NCBI GenBank assembly: GCA_037441525.1
Contig: JBBISA010000018.1
Location: 1-62,308 of the forward strand
Reading direction: 5' to 3'
Source: SKVR01 sp037441525
Lineage (GTDB): Bacteria > Bacteroidota > Bacteroidia > Bacteroidales > UBA7960
Length of the DNA stretch: 62,308 nt
Shown: positions 54,485 through 62,308 of the stretch, piece after piece
How the letters are laid out: the number at the start of each line of letters is the position of its first letter
How positions within the stretch are numbered: the first letter of the stretch is position 1
The notes under the pieces: model-generated
Databases searched by the model: none
What the model was told of the DNA's origin: nothing
The model's input: only the letters and a program-made list of their open reading frames with translations
Translations under genes and position numbers: made by a program

Positions 54485-55804
54485 ATGAATAATAAAGAAA
54501 GATTAGAGCTGGCTCGTTGGGCCAGTGAATATGCCCGCAAAAAAGGGGCTTTAGAATCAGCGGTTTCCATTAGCCGCTCACGCTCGGTACAGGTTGAAGT
54601 AAGGGAGCAGAAAATTGAAACCATCCGCGAATCAACTTCCAATAACCTGTCGCTGCAAATTTACCGAAACAACAAGTTTTCGAGCCATTCAACCAATTTC
54701 CTGCAAAAGTCGCAACTCGAGCGTTTTATTAGCGAAGCTGTTGCCGCCACCGACTATCTGTCGCCCGATGCCGACCGCGTTTTACCCGACCCGTCGTTAT
54801 ACCCGACTGACCTTTCGAAAAATCTTAAGCTTGTCGATCCGGCATACGGAAACGTAACTCCTGAATTCAGACTGAATACAGCCATGGAAACAGAAAAGCT
54901 TATCAAGGAAGTTAAGCCTGATGTTTTGTCGGTAAGCACCAGCTTCAACGACAACACATCAGAGGGAGTAAGAGTACATTCGAACGGGTTTAGTGGCGAA
55001 ACTGCCGGAACCAGCTACAGTGCCGGTGCTTCCATTACAATACTTGATGCCGGGGCCAGGCCTGCTGGTTACTATTATGTAGGTGCCCGGTTTCTCGATA
55101 AACTGCCAAATCCCTTTGAAATTGCCGAACTGGCCCTTTTTGATACCCTGAGACAGGTAGGTCAGACCAAAATAGCGTCAGGAAAGTACAACATGCTGGT
55201 TGATAACCGTATTGCAGGGAATTTGGTCTTCAGGTTGTTTCAACCCATGAGTGCCCGGAATATTCAACAACGCAGTTCTTTCCTGCTCGATATGATCGGT
55301 AAATCCATCGCATCACCATTTCTTACTATAGTTGACGATCCTTTTATTGAAGAAGGGATGGCTTCGCGCCTGTTTGACAGCGAGGGGATTGCTGCAAGCC
55401 GCAGAACCATGATAGACAAGGGTGTTTTACAGCAGTACTACATAGATAATTATTATGGTCGCAAATTAGGGCTAACCCCTAATGGAGGCTCACCATCAAA
55501 TATTTTAATGGAACAAGGCAGCCGCTCACAGAGTGAGATTATTGCAACGCAGAACAAAGCTATTCTGGTTACTTCATTTAACGGAGGTAATGCAAACACT
55601 ACTACTGGCGATTTTTCCTTTGGTATCTCAGGCCAATTGATCGAAAAAGGCAAAATAACCAGGGCTGTGAACGAAATGAATATTTCAGGCAATTTCCTTC
55701 GGTTGTGGAACCAGCTGATTGAAACCGGTAGCGATCCCTATCCTTATTCTTCAATGCGCACCCCAACACTTGTGTTTAGGGATGTTGATTTCAGTGGTTT
55801 GTAG
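54485..55804 (+). CDS. pmbA: TldD/PmbA family protein (PmbA/TldE-like partner)
   Basis: A 439-residue homologue of TldD without the HExxxH zinc site, as expected for the PmbA/TldE subunit. Family sequences include VEVREQKIETIRESTSNNL (about 38-56), FDSEGIAASRRTMIDKGVLQ and GGSPSNILMEQGS, and the ending resembles TldD (ISGQLIEKGKITRAVNEMNISG in part). There is no signal peptide in this subunit, unlike the preceding gene, so how the two would meet across a membrane is unclear. It is 26 bases after tldD, is co-transcribed with it and ends at a strong terminator. Confidence 0.9.
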   Translation: MNNKERLELARWASEYARKKGALESAVSISRSRSVQVEVREQKIETIRESTSNNLSLQIYRNNKFSSHSTNFLQKSQLERFISEAVAATDYLSPDADRVLPDPSLYPTDLSKNLKLVDPAYGNVTPEFRLNTAMETEKLIKEVKPDVLSVSTSFNDNTSEGVRVHSNGFSGETAGTSYSAGASITILDAGARPAGYYYVGARFLDKLPNPFEIAELALFDTLRQVGQTKIASGKYNMLVDNRIAGNLVFRLFQPMSARNIQQRSSFLLDMIGKSIASPFLTIVDDPFIEEGMASRLFDSEGIAASRRTMIDKGVLQQYYIDNYYGRKLGLTPNGGSPSNILMEQGSRSQSEIIATQNKAILVTSFNGGNANTTTGDFSFGISGQLIEKGKITRAVNEMNISGNFLRLWNQLIETGSDPYPYSSMRTPTLVFRDVDFSGL

Positions 55805-55834
55805 ATTTCTGTCAAACCTTGCTGGTGTATATAA

Positions 55835-55871
55835 ACAAATAAGGCCGCCAAAACATGGCGGCCTTATTTGT
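55835..55871. terminator. Bidirectional intrinsic terminator
   Basis: ACAAATAAGGCCGCC (55835-55849) pairs perfectly with GGCGGCCTTATTTGT (55857-55871), with a 7-base loop. It serves the pmbA end on the plus strand and the small gene on the minus strand. Confidence 0.93.
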
Positions 55872-55905
55872 TTTGTTTTCCTTACGGGAAAAAGTCGTCG
55901 GCAAC

Positions 55906-56118
55906 TTAATCCATGTTCATTTCAGCCCTAACTTTTGTTTTCCAGTGCTGGTAATCTGATTCAAATCTTTCGGTATTATTCACCCTGAGCCAGGTGCCAT
56001 ATTTCACATAATCCGGAATATGGCCGTCATTGGATTTCTTCATCTCCTCAGGAATACCAAGCTCGTTCAGATACCGTTCGTAAGAAATCTTACTAGGTCT
56101 TTCGTCTTTCCTATTCAT
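55906..56118 (-). CDS. Small conserved-type protein, unknown function
   Basis: A 70-residue soluble protein from the ATG at 56118 (MNRKDERPSKISYERYL). It is charged, has no signal peptide, and shows a stretch PEEMKKSNDGHIPDYVKYGTWLRVNN followed by RFESDYQHWKTK. I chose this start because a longer frame upstream encodes a hydrophobic extension that does not fit. It resembles small conserved Bacteroidota proteins of unknown role. It stands alone between a strong terminator and tRNA-Arg. Confidence 0.6.
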   Translation of the reverse strand: MNRKDERPSKISYERYLNELGIPEEMKKSNDGHIPDYVKYGTWLRVNNTERFESDYQHWKTKVRAEMNMD

Positions 56119-56228
56119 GACTTTGCTAAAATTAATAAAAATGATTACTATAATTCCGCACATATAGTAATTGCCTGAATAGATTTTGGGGAGGCGGGAA
56201 CTTTGTGCGAGTGGTAAAAAAAAATTTG

Positions 56229-56300
56229 TAGCCTCGACAGGAATCGAACCTGTATCTAAAGTTTAGGAAACTTCCATTCTATCCATTGAACTACGAGGCC
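56229..56300 (-). tRNA. tRNA-Arg (anticodon CCT)
   Basis: On the minus strand GGCCTCG pairs with CGAGGCT across the acceptor stem (one G-U pair), U8/A9 are present, and a TTCGATT T loop lies in an ACAGG/CCTGT stem. The anticodon stem GAAGT/ACTTT encloses TTCCTAA, giving anticodon CCT, which reads AGG. No CCA is encoded; the discriminator is A. Confidence 0.93.
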
Positions 56301-56417
56301 AGAAAGAACGTGTGCAAAATTATAGTTTTTTTTTAAAGGGTATACCGTACTTTACACCTAAAAACAAGCATTATACAATAAGCCTATATTTTATGACGGA
56401 CAAACGAAATTTTTCGA

Positions 56418-58487
56418 TCACGAAATTATGCCGCCATTGTTAATAACTTTGTCGGGTTGCAGAAAAGCAAGCTTTCCTTCAGCCGATTCAGCCATAAGAA
56501 TCATACCCTGCGAATCGATCCCTTTAATGTTTCGGGGTTGAAGATTAGCCAGGTAGGTTACCCGCTGGCCAATAATGTTTTCGGGTTCGTAATGGTCGGC
56601 AATACCCGATACCACAGTGCGCAAATCCGCTCCGGTATCGAGGGTTAGTTTGAGCAGTTTCTTGGTTTTGGCTACCTTTTCGGCTTCTACAATAGTGGCA
56701 ATCCGGATATCGAGCCTGGTGAATTCTTCGTATGAAATATCATCCTTAAATTGCTTTACAGAAATATTTTCGGCACTTTGGTTTGCTTGTTTTGTTTGGA
56801 GAAGTTTATCGGTTTGAGCCTGAATTTGTTCGTCTTCAATTTTTGAAAACAGGAATTCTGGCTGGTTGATTGCTTTACCGTGAGGCAATGCCTGGTCGCT
56901 TGCTGAATTATCCCATGCCGGAAGGGACATATTAAGGATATTCATTAGCGTATCTGCTGTGAATGGCAGAAATGGTTTACCCAATGCTCCAAGGGCGGCA
57001 CATATCTGCAGGCTGATGTTCAGGATGGTAGCAACTCTTTCAGGGTTGGTTTTGAATATTTTCCAGGGTTCGTTATCGGTGAGGTACTTGTTGCCAAGTC
57101 GGGCAAGGTTCATCAGTTCGCCCAAAGCTTCGCGAAACCGGTAATTTTCCAAGCTCTTCCCAATTATACCCGGGTAACTTTTCAACTGGTCGATGGCTTC
57201 TTTATCGGCCTGGGTAAGTTCACCCCTGGCGGGAACTTTGCCCTCGAAATATTTATGGGTAAGAACCAGCGTACGGTTTACAAAATTTCCAAAAATAGCC
57301 AGCAACTCATTGTTGTTGCGGGCCTGGAAATCTTTCCAGGTAAAATCGTTGTCTTTGGTTTCGGGGGCTGCGGCACACAATGTATAGCGCAAAACATCCT
57401 GCATGCCGGGGAATTCTTCAAGGTATTCGTGTAGCCAAACTGCCCAGTTGCGGCTGGTGGAAATTTTATCGCCTTCAAGGTTAAGAAATTCATTGGCCGG
57501 CACATTATCAGCCAAAATATAACTTCCTTCTGCATGCAACATTACAGGAAAAATGATGCAATGAAATACAATGTTATCTTTTCCGATAAAGTGAACCAGT
57601 TTTGAATCCTGGCTTTTCCACCATTGTTCCCATGATGTTCCTGTTTTTTCGGCCCACTCGCGTGTTGCTGAAATATAGCCAATGGGGGCATCGAACCAAA
57701 CATAAAGCACTTTCCCTTGAGCATTATCAACCGGAACCTTTACTCCCCAGTCGAGGTCGCGCGTAACAGCCCGGGGTTGAAGGCCCTGGTCTAACCATGA
57801 TTTGCACTGCCCGTAAACATTGGCTTTCCAGTCATGCTTATGGCCTTCAAGAATCCATTTTCGCAGCATGGGCTCATAATCGTTCAAAGGGAGGTACCAG
57901 TGTTTGGTTTTTTTCATTACCGGAGGGTTGCCGCTAAGCACCGAACGTGGATTAATAAGATCGGTGGGACTAAGCGAAGTGCCACAGTTTTCACATTGAT
58001 CGCCATAAGCTTTGTCATTGCTGCAGTGTGGGCAGGTACCTGTTATGTAGCGGTCGGCCAGAAACTGGTTGTTGGCTTCATCAAAGAATTGTTCTGATTC
58101 TTTTTCTGTAAGTTTTCCATCATCATGAAGCTTACGGAAAAAAGCGGATGCTGTTTGGTGATGCACTGGGGCTGAAGTGCGACTATAGATATCGAAAGAG
58201 ATTCCGAATTTTTCAAAGGAATCTTTGATCATATTGTGATATTTGTCAACCACTTGCTGGGGAGTAGTATTTTCCTTGCGGGCTTTTATTGTGATAGGAA
58301 CCCCGTGTTCATCGCTGCCTCCGATAAAAACCACATCTTTTCCTTTGGCCCTCAGATAGCGGGTATATATATCGGCAGGAACATAAACTCCTGCAAGGTG
58401 CCCGATATGAACCGGACCATTGGCATAAGGGAGTGCGGAGGTGACTGTATAGCGTTTGAATTTTTTTTTAGGGGTCTGATATTCCAT
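56418..58487 (-). CDS. metG: Methionine--tRNA ligase
   Basis: Charges initiator and elongator tRNA-Met. The 689-residue class I synthetase has HIGH as HIGH in GPVHIGHLAG, a zinc knuckle CPHCSN...CENCGT (about 160-178), the KMSKS-type loop as KISTS (GDKISTSRNW), and a C-terminal EMAPII/Trbp-like tRNA-binding domain (about 585-689, starting FTRLDIRIATIVEAEKV). All catalytic elements are present. It is monocistronic, lies beside tRNA-Arg, and runs leftward from its own promoter. Confidence 0.97.
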   Translation of the reverse strand: MEYQTPKKKFKRYTVTSALPYANGPVHIGHLAGVYVPADIYTRYLRAKGKDVVFIGGSDEHGVPITIKARKENTTPQQVVDKYHNMIKDSFEKFGISFDIYSRTSAPVHHQTASAFFRKLHDDGKLTEKESEQFFDEANNQFLADRYITGTCPHCSNDKAYGDQCENCGTSLSPTDLINPRSVLSGNPPVMKKTKHWYLPLNDYEPMLRKWILEGHKHDWKANVYGQCKSWLDQGLQPRAVTRDLDWGVKVPVDNAQGKVLYVWFDAPIGYISATREWAEKTGTSWEQWWKSQDSKLVHFIGKDNIVFHCIIFPVMLHAEGSYILADNVPANEFLNLEGDKISTSRNWAVWLHEYLEEFPGMQDVLRYTLCAAAPETKDNDFTWKDFQARNNNELLAIFGNFVNRTLVLTHKYFEGKVPARGELTQADKEAIDQLKSYPGIIGKSLENYRFREALGELMNLARLGNKYLTDNEPWKIFKTNPERVATILNISLQICAALGALGKPFLPFTADTLMNILNMSLPAWDNSASDQALPHGKAINQPEFLFSKIEDEQIQAQTDKLLQTKQANQSAENISVKQFKDDISYEEFTRLDIRIATIVEAEKVAKTKKLLKLTLDTGADLRTVVSGIADHYEPENIIGQRVTYLANLQPRNIKGIDSQGMILMAESAEGKLAFLQPDKVINNGGIIS

Positions 58488-58531
58488 TGTTTTCAGGTTT
58501 AATGTTAATGTTGCCTGTTAAAAGCAGGGTG

Positions 58532-58539
58532 CAAAGTTA
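58532..58539 (-). promoter_or_regulatory. Candidate -7 box for metG
   Basis: Reads TAACTTTG on the minus strand, 44 bases upstream of the metG ATG at 58487. The -33 element is not at the ideal distance, so this is a partial match. Confidence 0.35.
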
Positions 58540-58599
58540 CACATTAACATTTTATCCGGATGGCAATTTAATAAACGAAACCCCAAATACAATTCAGGA

Positions 58600-61500
58600 T
58601 CAGGCAATCTGCCCCTTCTTTCCTGAAAGATATGAAAACAACTTTTCGAAAAGATTGTCATAGTCGAAGGGTTTGGAAACGAAGTCGTTCATTCCGGCCT
58701 CAATAGATTTTTGCCTGGTTTCAACAAAGGCATCGGCGGTAAGGGCAATAATAGGAATTGATGGATTAATAATTTTGTTGTTAAAATTGCTTCTGATCAA
58801 CCTGGTTAATTCATAACCATCCATACCGGGGAGCAGGATATCCATCAAAACGAGGTCAAAATATTTTTCTGACAGCGATTTTAGTGCGTCATCTCCCGAG
58901 GAGACAATATGAAGGTCTGACTTCCATTTTTTTTCCAGCACCTTGGTTGCCACAAACTGGTTCATCTTATCATCTTCTACCAGAAGTATCCGCAATCCAT
59001 CAAGGGTATAGGACAATTTGCCGGTTTTGCGCTCAGTAAAAGTTCCAGATAGTTTAATGCCTTCTTCAAAAGGCAGATAAAAGGTAAAAACAGAACCTTT
59101 GTATTTTTGGCTGGTAGCGTATATTTTTCCATTTTGCAGTTCTACCAGCTTTTTGCAAATGGTGAGCCCCAGACCGCTTCCGCCATATTTTCGCGAGGTA
59201 CTGCTCTCTTCCTGGGTAAATTTGTCGAAAATTGCATCAAGACGGGCTTCAGAAATGCCTATTCCTGTATCTTCAATTTCAAAATAAACATCATTGGTTT
59301 TCTGGTTTCTTTTTTCTACTCTGAGGCTTACCTGACCATGCGATGTAAATTTTATGGCATTAGAAACCAGATTAAACAATACCTGCTTAAGCCTGAGAGT
59401 GTCGCCAATTAAAATGGCAGGTACGTTGTCGGCAACCAGTGTCAGCAACTTAATTCCTTTTTCGCGGGCTTTGATCTCCATAGCTTGTTGCAATTGCCTT
59501 ACCAGGTCTCTGATGTTGAAGCTCTCTAAGTCGAATTGAATATTGCCTGATTCAATTTTGTTGTAATCAAGAATATCATCAATAAGCCTTAATAAATGAG
59601 CTGCTGATATTTTTACGCTGTTTAAGTTTTCTTTTTGTTCAGGAGCCTGGTCTTCGTGCAGCATTAAATCGGTAAGCGAAACAACTGCATTTAAGGGCGT
59701 GCGAATTTCGTGGCTCATTAATGATAGGAATTCAGATTGGGCCATCCGGGCTTTTTCGGCATCATCGCGGGCCTGTTTCAATTGTTTTTCGGCCAGTTTT
59801 TTCTCGCTTATGTCGCGTACTATTGCCTGCACCATGTATTTATTATTCATCATGATGCGGATAAGGCTAATCTCAGCATCAAAAGTTTTAGAGCCTCGCA
59901 GGTGAATCCATTCAAAGTTTTGAGGTTCACCCTTTAATGCCTGCAAAATTCTGTGGTGAAGTATTTCTTCGTTAGATTCGCCCAAAGGGTTGATTTCGGG
60001 CGAAAGTGATGAGAATTTTTTCTTAATAAGGCTGTTTGATGTTCTGTTGAAGATTTCAGATGCTTTTTTGTTACATTCAACAATAAAATCGCCATCAAGA
60101 ATTATAATGGCATCGTATGATTTTTCGAAAAGCGACTTGAATTTTTGTTCTGAAACCTGAAGCTTTATTTCTGATAGCTTTCTGGTTGTAACATCTTCGA
60201 TAAAGCCTTCCATATAGAATTGTTTATCGCGTGTTCGTTCGTGCACTTTGCGCAGGTGAATCACCGTGTAAATTTTACTTTTATCCCTCTTGAAGAGTTC
60301 CTTTTCAACGATAAAACGGTTTTCTGAACTCTTTACCAGGTTTTTAATAAAATGTCGTTCCGAATTAAAGGCCGGAAAGAAAAAATCAGGACTATTATTG
60401 ATATCAATAAGAAAATCGACTGTATTGTTGTAGCCAAACATTTGGGCAAATGCCATGTTGGCACTAATGAACTGAAAACTTCGGTCGAGTTTGAAAATTC
60501 CAAGCGACGAGTCTTCAAACATACGCCGGTAGCGGTCTTCGCTTTCGATGAGCCTTTCTTCAACCAACTTTCGGTCATGAATATCGGTACATGTTGCAAT
60601 AAAGCCACCATAATTACCATCCATATCGGTAAAAGGTCGGCCATGGTTCAGCACCCATCGATAGGAGTCATAGCGGTCTTTCAACCGGTACTCAACCACA
60701 AATGGGGTTTGATTTTTAAGGCTTTTTGCAAAGGCATCGGCAAAAATTTCACGATCGCGGGGTAATATCAGGTCGTAAAACCTTTGCGTTTGCTCAGGTT
60801 TAATGGCAATTCCTGTAAAAGCCTGAAAGGTTTTATTAAAAAAGTTAAAGTTTCCGTTGCGGTCAGATTGCCATACCATTACCGGGAAATCTTCCAGCAA
60901 TCGCAGGTAAAAGTCCTTTGCCCGTTGAAGATTCTTTTCAGCTATCTTTCTTTGGGTAATATCTTCTTTGATGGCCAGGTAATTTATTATTTTTCCTTCG
61001 AAATTTTTTACAGGTGTAATGGTAGCTATTTCCCAAAACAGATTTCCCTGCTTATTCTTGTTCAGGAATTCCCCTTTCCAGATATTTCCAGATGATATGG
61101 TTTCCCACATTGATTTATAATCAATATCTGAGTTTTCATGCTTAATAATTCTGGGGTTCTCGCCGATAATTTCTTCAGGGGTATAACCCGTGGTTTCAAA
61201 GAATTTTGGATTACCATATTGTATATTCCCTAAAGTATCGGTAATCATAATGGAGTTGGCACTTTGCTCGAAGGCTGTTGAAAGCCGCAGTAAATTCTCC
61301 TCGTTGAGTTTGTTGCTTGAAATGTCGCTGAGGGATGATTGAATAAGTATATGGTCAGCCCCTTCTGTTTTAAATATCTTACTTTCCATTTTTACCCATA
61401 AAGTTTTTTTATTGGTAAGATGAAGCACACAATTACAGGGCTTTTGTTCTGCCTGGAGTTTCTGAAGATGCAGATAATAGGTGTCCTGTGATTCGGGGTC

Positions 61501-61851
61501 GAGAAAACGATGGAGAGGTTTGCCGGCAATTTCCTTTCTGGGCATTTCAATGATTGAGCAGAAAGTTTGGTTTACTTCATGGATTACCCCTGCCTCGTTG
61601 GTGAGTATATATCCCACCGGAGCATACTCAAACAGATCGTTGTAACGCGATTTCTCAATCTCAAGTAGGCTTTGCACCCTGCGGAGTTCTTCGTTTTGCA
61701 TTTCGAGTTCAAGTTGATGAACCTGAAGCTCGTGCAATACCTTTTTAATGCTTTCGCCAACGTCATCTTGCACCAGCGAATTTCCGCCTAAATCTTTGAC
61801 AATTTTTTCCGCTTCAACTCTCAGTTTCTGAATCTTATCGCCAGCAGACAT
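58600..61851 (-). CDS. Multi-PAS hybrid sensor histidine kinase with receiver domain
   Basis: A 1083-residue signalling protein with no obvious transmembrane helix. An N-terminal coiled coil (LHELQVHQLELEMQNEEL) is followed by about five PAS/PAC domains (starting near 75, 190, 310, 440 and 570), HisKA with His714 in MSHEIRTPLNAVV, a HATPase domain (NLVSNAIKFT, DTGIGIS, GSGLGLTI) and a C-terminal receiver with phosphoacceptor Asp1004 in LVLMDILLPGMDG and VSKPF. Its N-terminal coiled-coil and PAS module resemble those of the kinase at 33191-36019. Its partner response regulator is not beside it. Signal unknown. Confidence 0.9.
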   Translation of the reverse strand: MSAGDKIQKLRVEAEKIVKDLGGNSLVQDDVGESIKKVLHELQVHQLELEMQNEELRRVQSLLEIEKSRYNDLFEYAPVGYILTNEAGVIHEVNQTFCSIIEMPRKEIAGKPLHRFLDPESQDTYYLHLQKLQAEQKPCNCVLHLTNKKTLWVKMESKIFKTEGADHILIQSSLSDISSNKLNEENLLRLSTAFEQSANSIMITDTLGNIQYGNPKFFETTGYTPEEIIGENPRIIKHENSDIDYKSMWETISSGNIWKGEFLNKNKQGNLFWEIATITPVKNFEGKIINYLAIKEDITQRKIAEKNLQRAKDFYLRLLEDFPVMVWQSDRNGNFNFFNKTFQAFTGIAIKPEQTQRFYDLILPRDREIFADAFAKSLKNQTPFVVEYRLKDRYDSYRWVLNHGRPFTDMDGNYGGFIATCTDIHDRKLVEERLIESEDRYRRMFEDSSLGIFKLDRSFQFISANMAFAQMFGYNNTVDFLIDINNSPDFFFPAFNSERHFIKNLVKSSENRFIVEKELFKRDKSKIYTVIHLRKVHERTRDKQFYMEGFIEDVTTRKLSEIKLQVSEQKFKSLFEKSYDAIIILDGDFIVECNKKASEIFNRTSNSLIKKKFSSLSPEINPLGESNEEILHHRILQALKGEPQNFEWIHLRGSKTFDAEISLIRIMMNNKYMVQAIVRDISEKKLAEKQLKQARDDAEKARMAQSEFLSLMSHEIRTPLNAVVSLTDLMLHEDQAPEQKENLNSVKISAAHLLRLIDDILDYNKIESGNIQFDLESFNIRDLVRQLQQAMEIKAREKGIKLLTLVADNVPAILIGDTLRLKQVLFNLVSNAIKFTSHGQVSLRVEKRNQKTNDVYFEIEDTGIGISEARLDAIFDKFTQEESSTSRKYGGSGLGLTICKKLVELQNGKIYATSQKYKGSVFTFYLPFEEGIKLSGTFTERKTGKLSYTLDGLRILLVEDDKMNQFVATKVLEKKWKSDLHIVSSGDDALKSLSEKYFDLVLMDILLPGMDGYELTRLIRSNFNNKIINPSIPIIALTADAFVETRQKSIEAGMNDFVSKPFDYDNLFEKLFSYLSGKKGQIA

Positions 61852-62308
61852 GCAATTAAGGATATTTTATACATCATTGCTTTTTTAAGTTGCAGGTTGG
61901 AGAAAATATTTCGAACAACAGCAACTAATACATAAAAGTATACAATTTTGCGACTAGCGATACGAAAATTTGTACCAAAAGGGATTTTTTATGAAATTGT
62001 AATACTTAATCATAGTTTTTTACATTGAAAATCAGCCAATAATCTTGTGTTTTCAGTGTGTTATTTTATCTCATAAAAGTATGTTATAAATAGTTGGGAT
62101 AGCTTGTACCTTTTTTTTACAAAACAATTCCATGATCGATAATTTTGCTTCGCCGCGCTCTACAACCCCTTTCAACGTTGTTTTTCGCTACTAAGCAGAA
62201 TGTTTGGTTAATGCTGCTAACCTGTCTTTCTTAAAGGTGTCATTTTTTAAAAGAAAATCACTATTGTCCGGTAAAAATTAAAATTGCTTGATTTTATTTT
62301 TTAAGTCT
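61852..62308. other. Intergenic region to the window edge, no gene
   Basis: An AT-rich 457-base stretch upstream of the hybrid kinase gene. It should hold that gene's promoter. I see no coding frame, RNA gene or repeat in it; it may continue into a neighbour beyond the window. Confidence 0.5.

Noticed and set aside
1..62308. CRISPR array, prophage, integrative element or complete insertion sequence
   Set aside because: No regularly spaced direct repeats, no integrase or transposase genes and no phage structural genes were seen.

Overview
The window is a chromosomal stretch from a member of the Bacteroidota, most likely a Bacteroidales/Marinilabiliales-type anaerobe or facultative anaerobe. 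Evidence: TAnnTTTG-type -7 promoter boxes and almost no Shine-Dalgarno sequences, a DUF4270 lipoprotein between a starch-synthase-like gene and glmS, a TonB-dependent receptor with an N-terminal carboxypeptidase-regulatory-like domain, a protein ending in a type IX secretion (T9SS) sorting domain, a DivIC/FtsB-like septum protein, and PAS-rich sensor kinases. I see no phage, plasmid, complete insertion sequence, rRNA or CRISPR array. There is one tRNA, tRNA-Arg(CCT).

Layout. 1-8400: glmS, DUF4270 and a GT5-like gene run leftward from a promoter region shared with rightward panC, a UPF0104 flippase-like gene and rfaE2; an S41 peptidase faces them. 8500-9270: a decayed CsgG-like/outer-membrane gene. 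9400-17600: Wzx-like flippase, a small secreted protein, a lipoprotein/TonB-receptor/lipoprotein group, radA and a TIGR01777 epimerase. 18100-22240: TolC and HlyD export proteins, tsaB, ftsB-like. 22390-31940, leftward: priA, pfkA, a 23S rRNA methyltransferase, hutI, leuS. 32000-36020: a coupled pair of signalling kinases. 36330-40420: both methylmalonyl-CoA mutase subunits. 40800-50150: surface-sugar genes (UDP-GlcNAc 2-epimerase, Wzi-like barrel, a GT4 glycosyltransferase) surround a compact gene cluster. 50279-62308: DUF190/CrcB fluoride export, a T9SS-secreted protein broken by a stop codon, TldD/PmbA, tRNA-Arg, metG and a large hybrid sensor kinase.

The most interesting locus is 43805-48996, read leftward: AAC(3)-type acetyltransferase, a lysine 2,3-aminomutase-like radical SAM enzyme (kamA), two D-Ala-D-Ala-ligase-like ATP-grasp enzymes that abut with no spacer, a GNAT acetyltransferase, then a VanZ-like membrane protein. 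The KamA keeps both aspartates that hold the lysine side chain in clostridial lysine 2,3-aminomutase, so beta-lysine is a reasonable predicted product. Two amide ligases and acetyltransferases could then build and cap a small beta-lysine-containing peptide or conjugate. I know of no described pathway with this exact set.

Other signals not explained by ordinary genes: a 95-bp repeat present twice in inverted orientation, both copies between convergent genes; an intrinsic-terminator-like hairpin inside the first dozen codons of the DUF4270 gene; a duplicated start-site sequence with a 25-codon leader ORF and a hairpin in front of the HlyD gene; and two genes carrying inactivating stop codons. 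Methylmalonyl-CoA mutase fits propionate/succinate metabolism, and hutI fits histidine use, but neither pathway is complete here.
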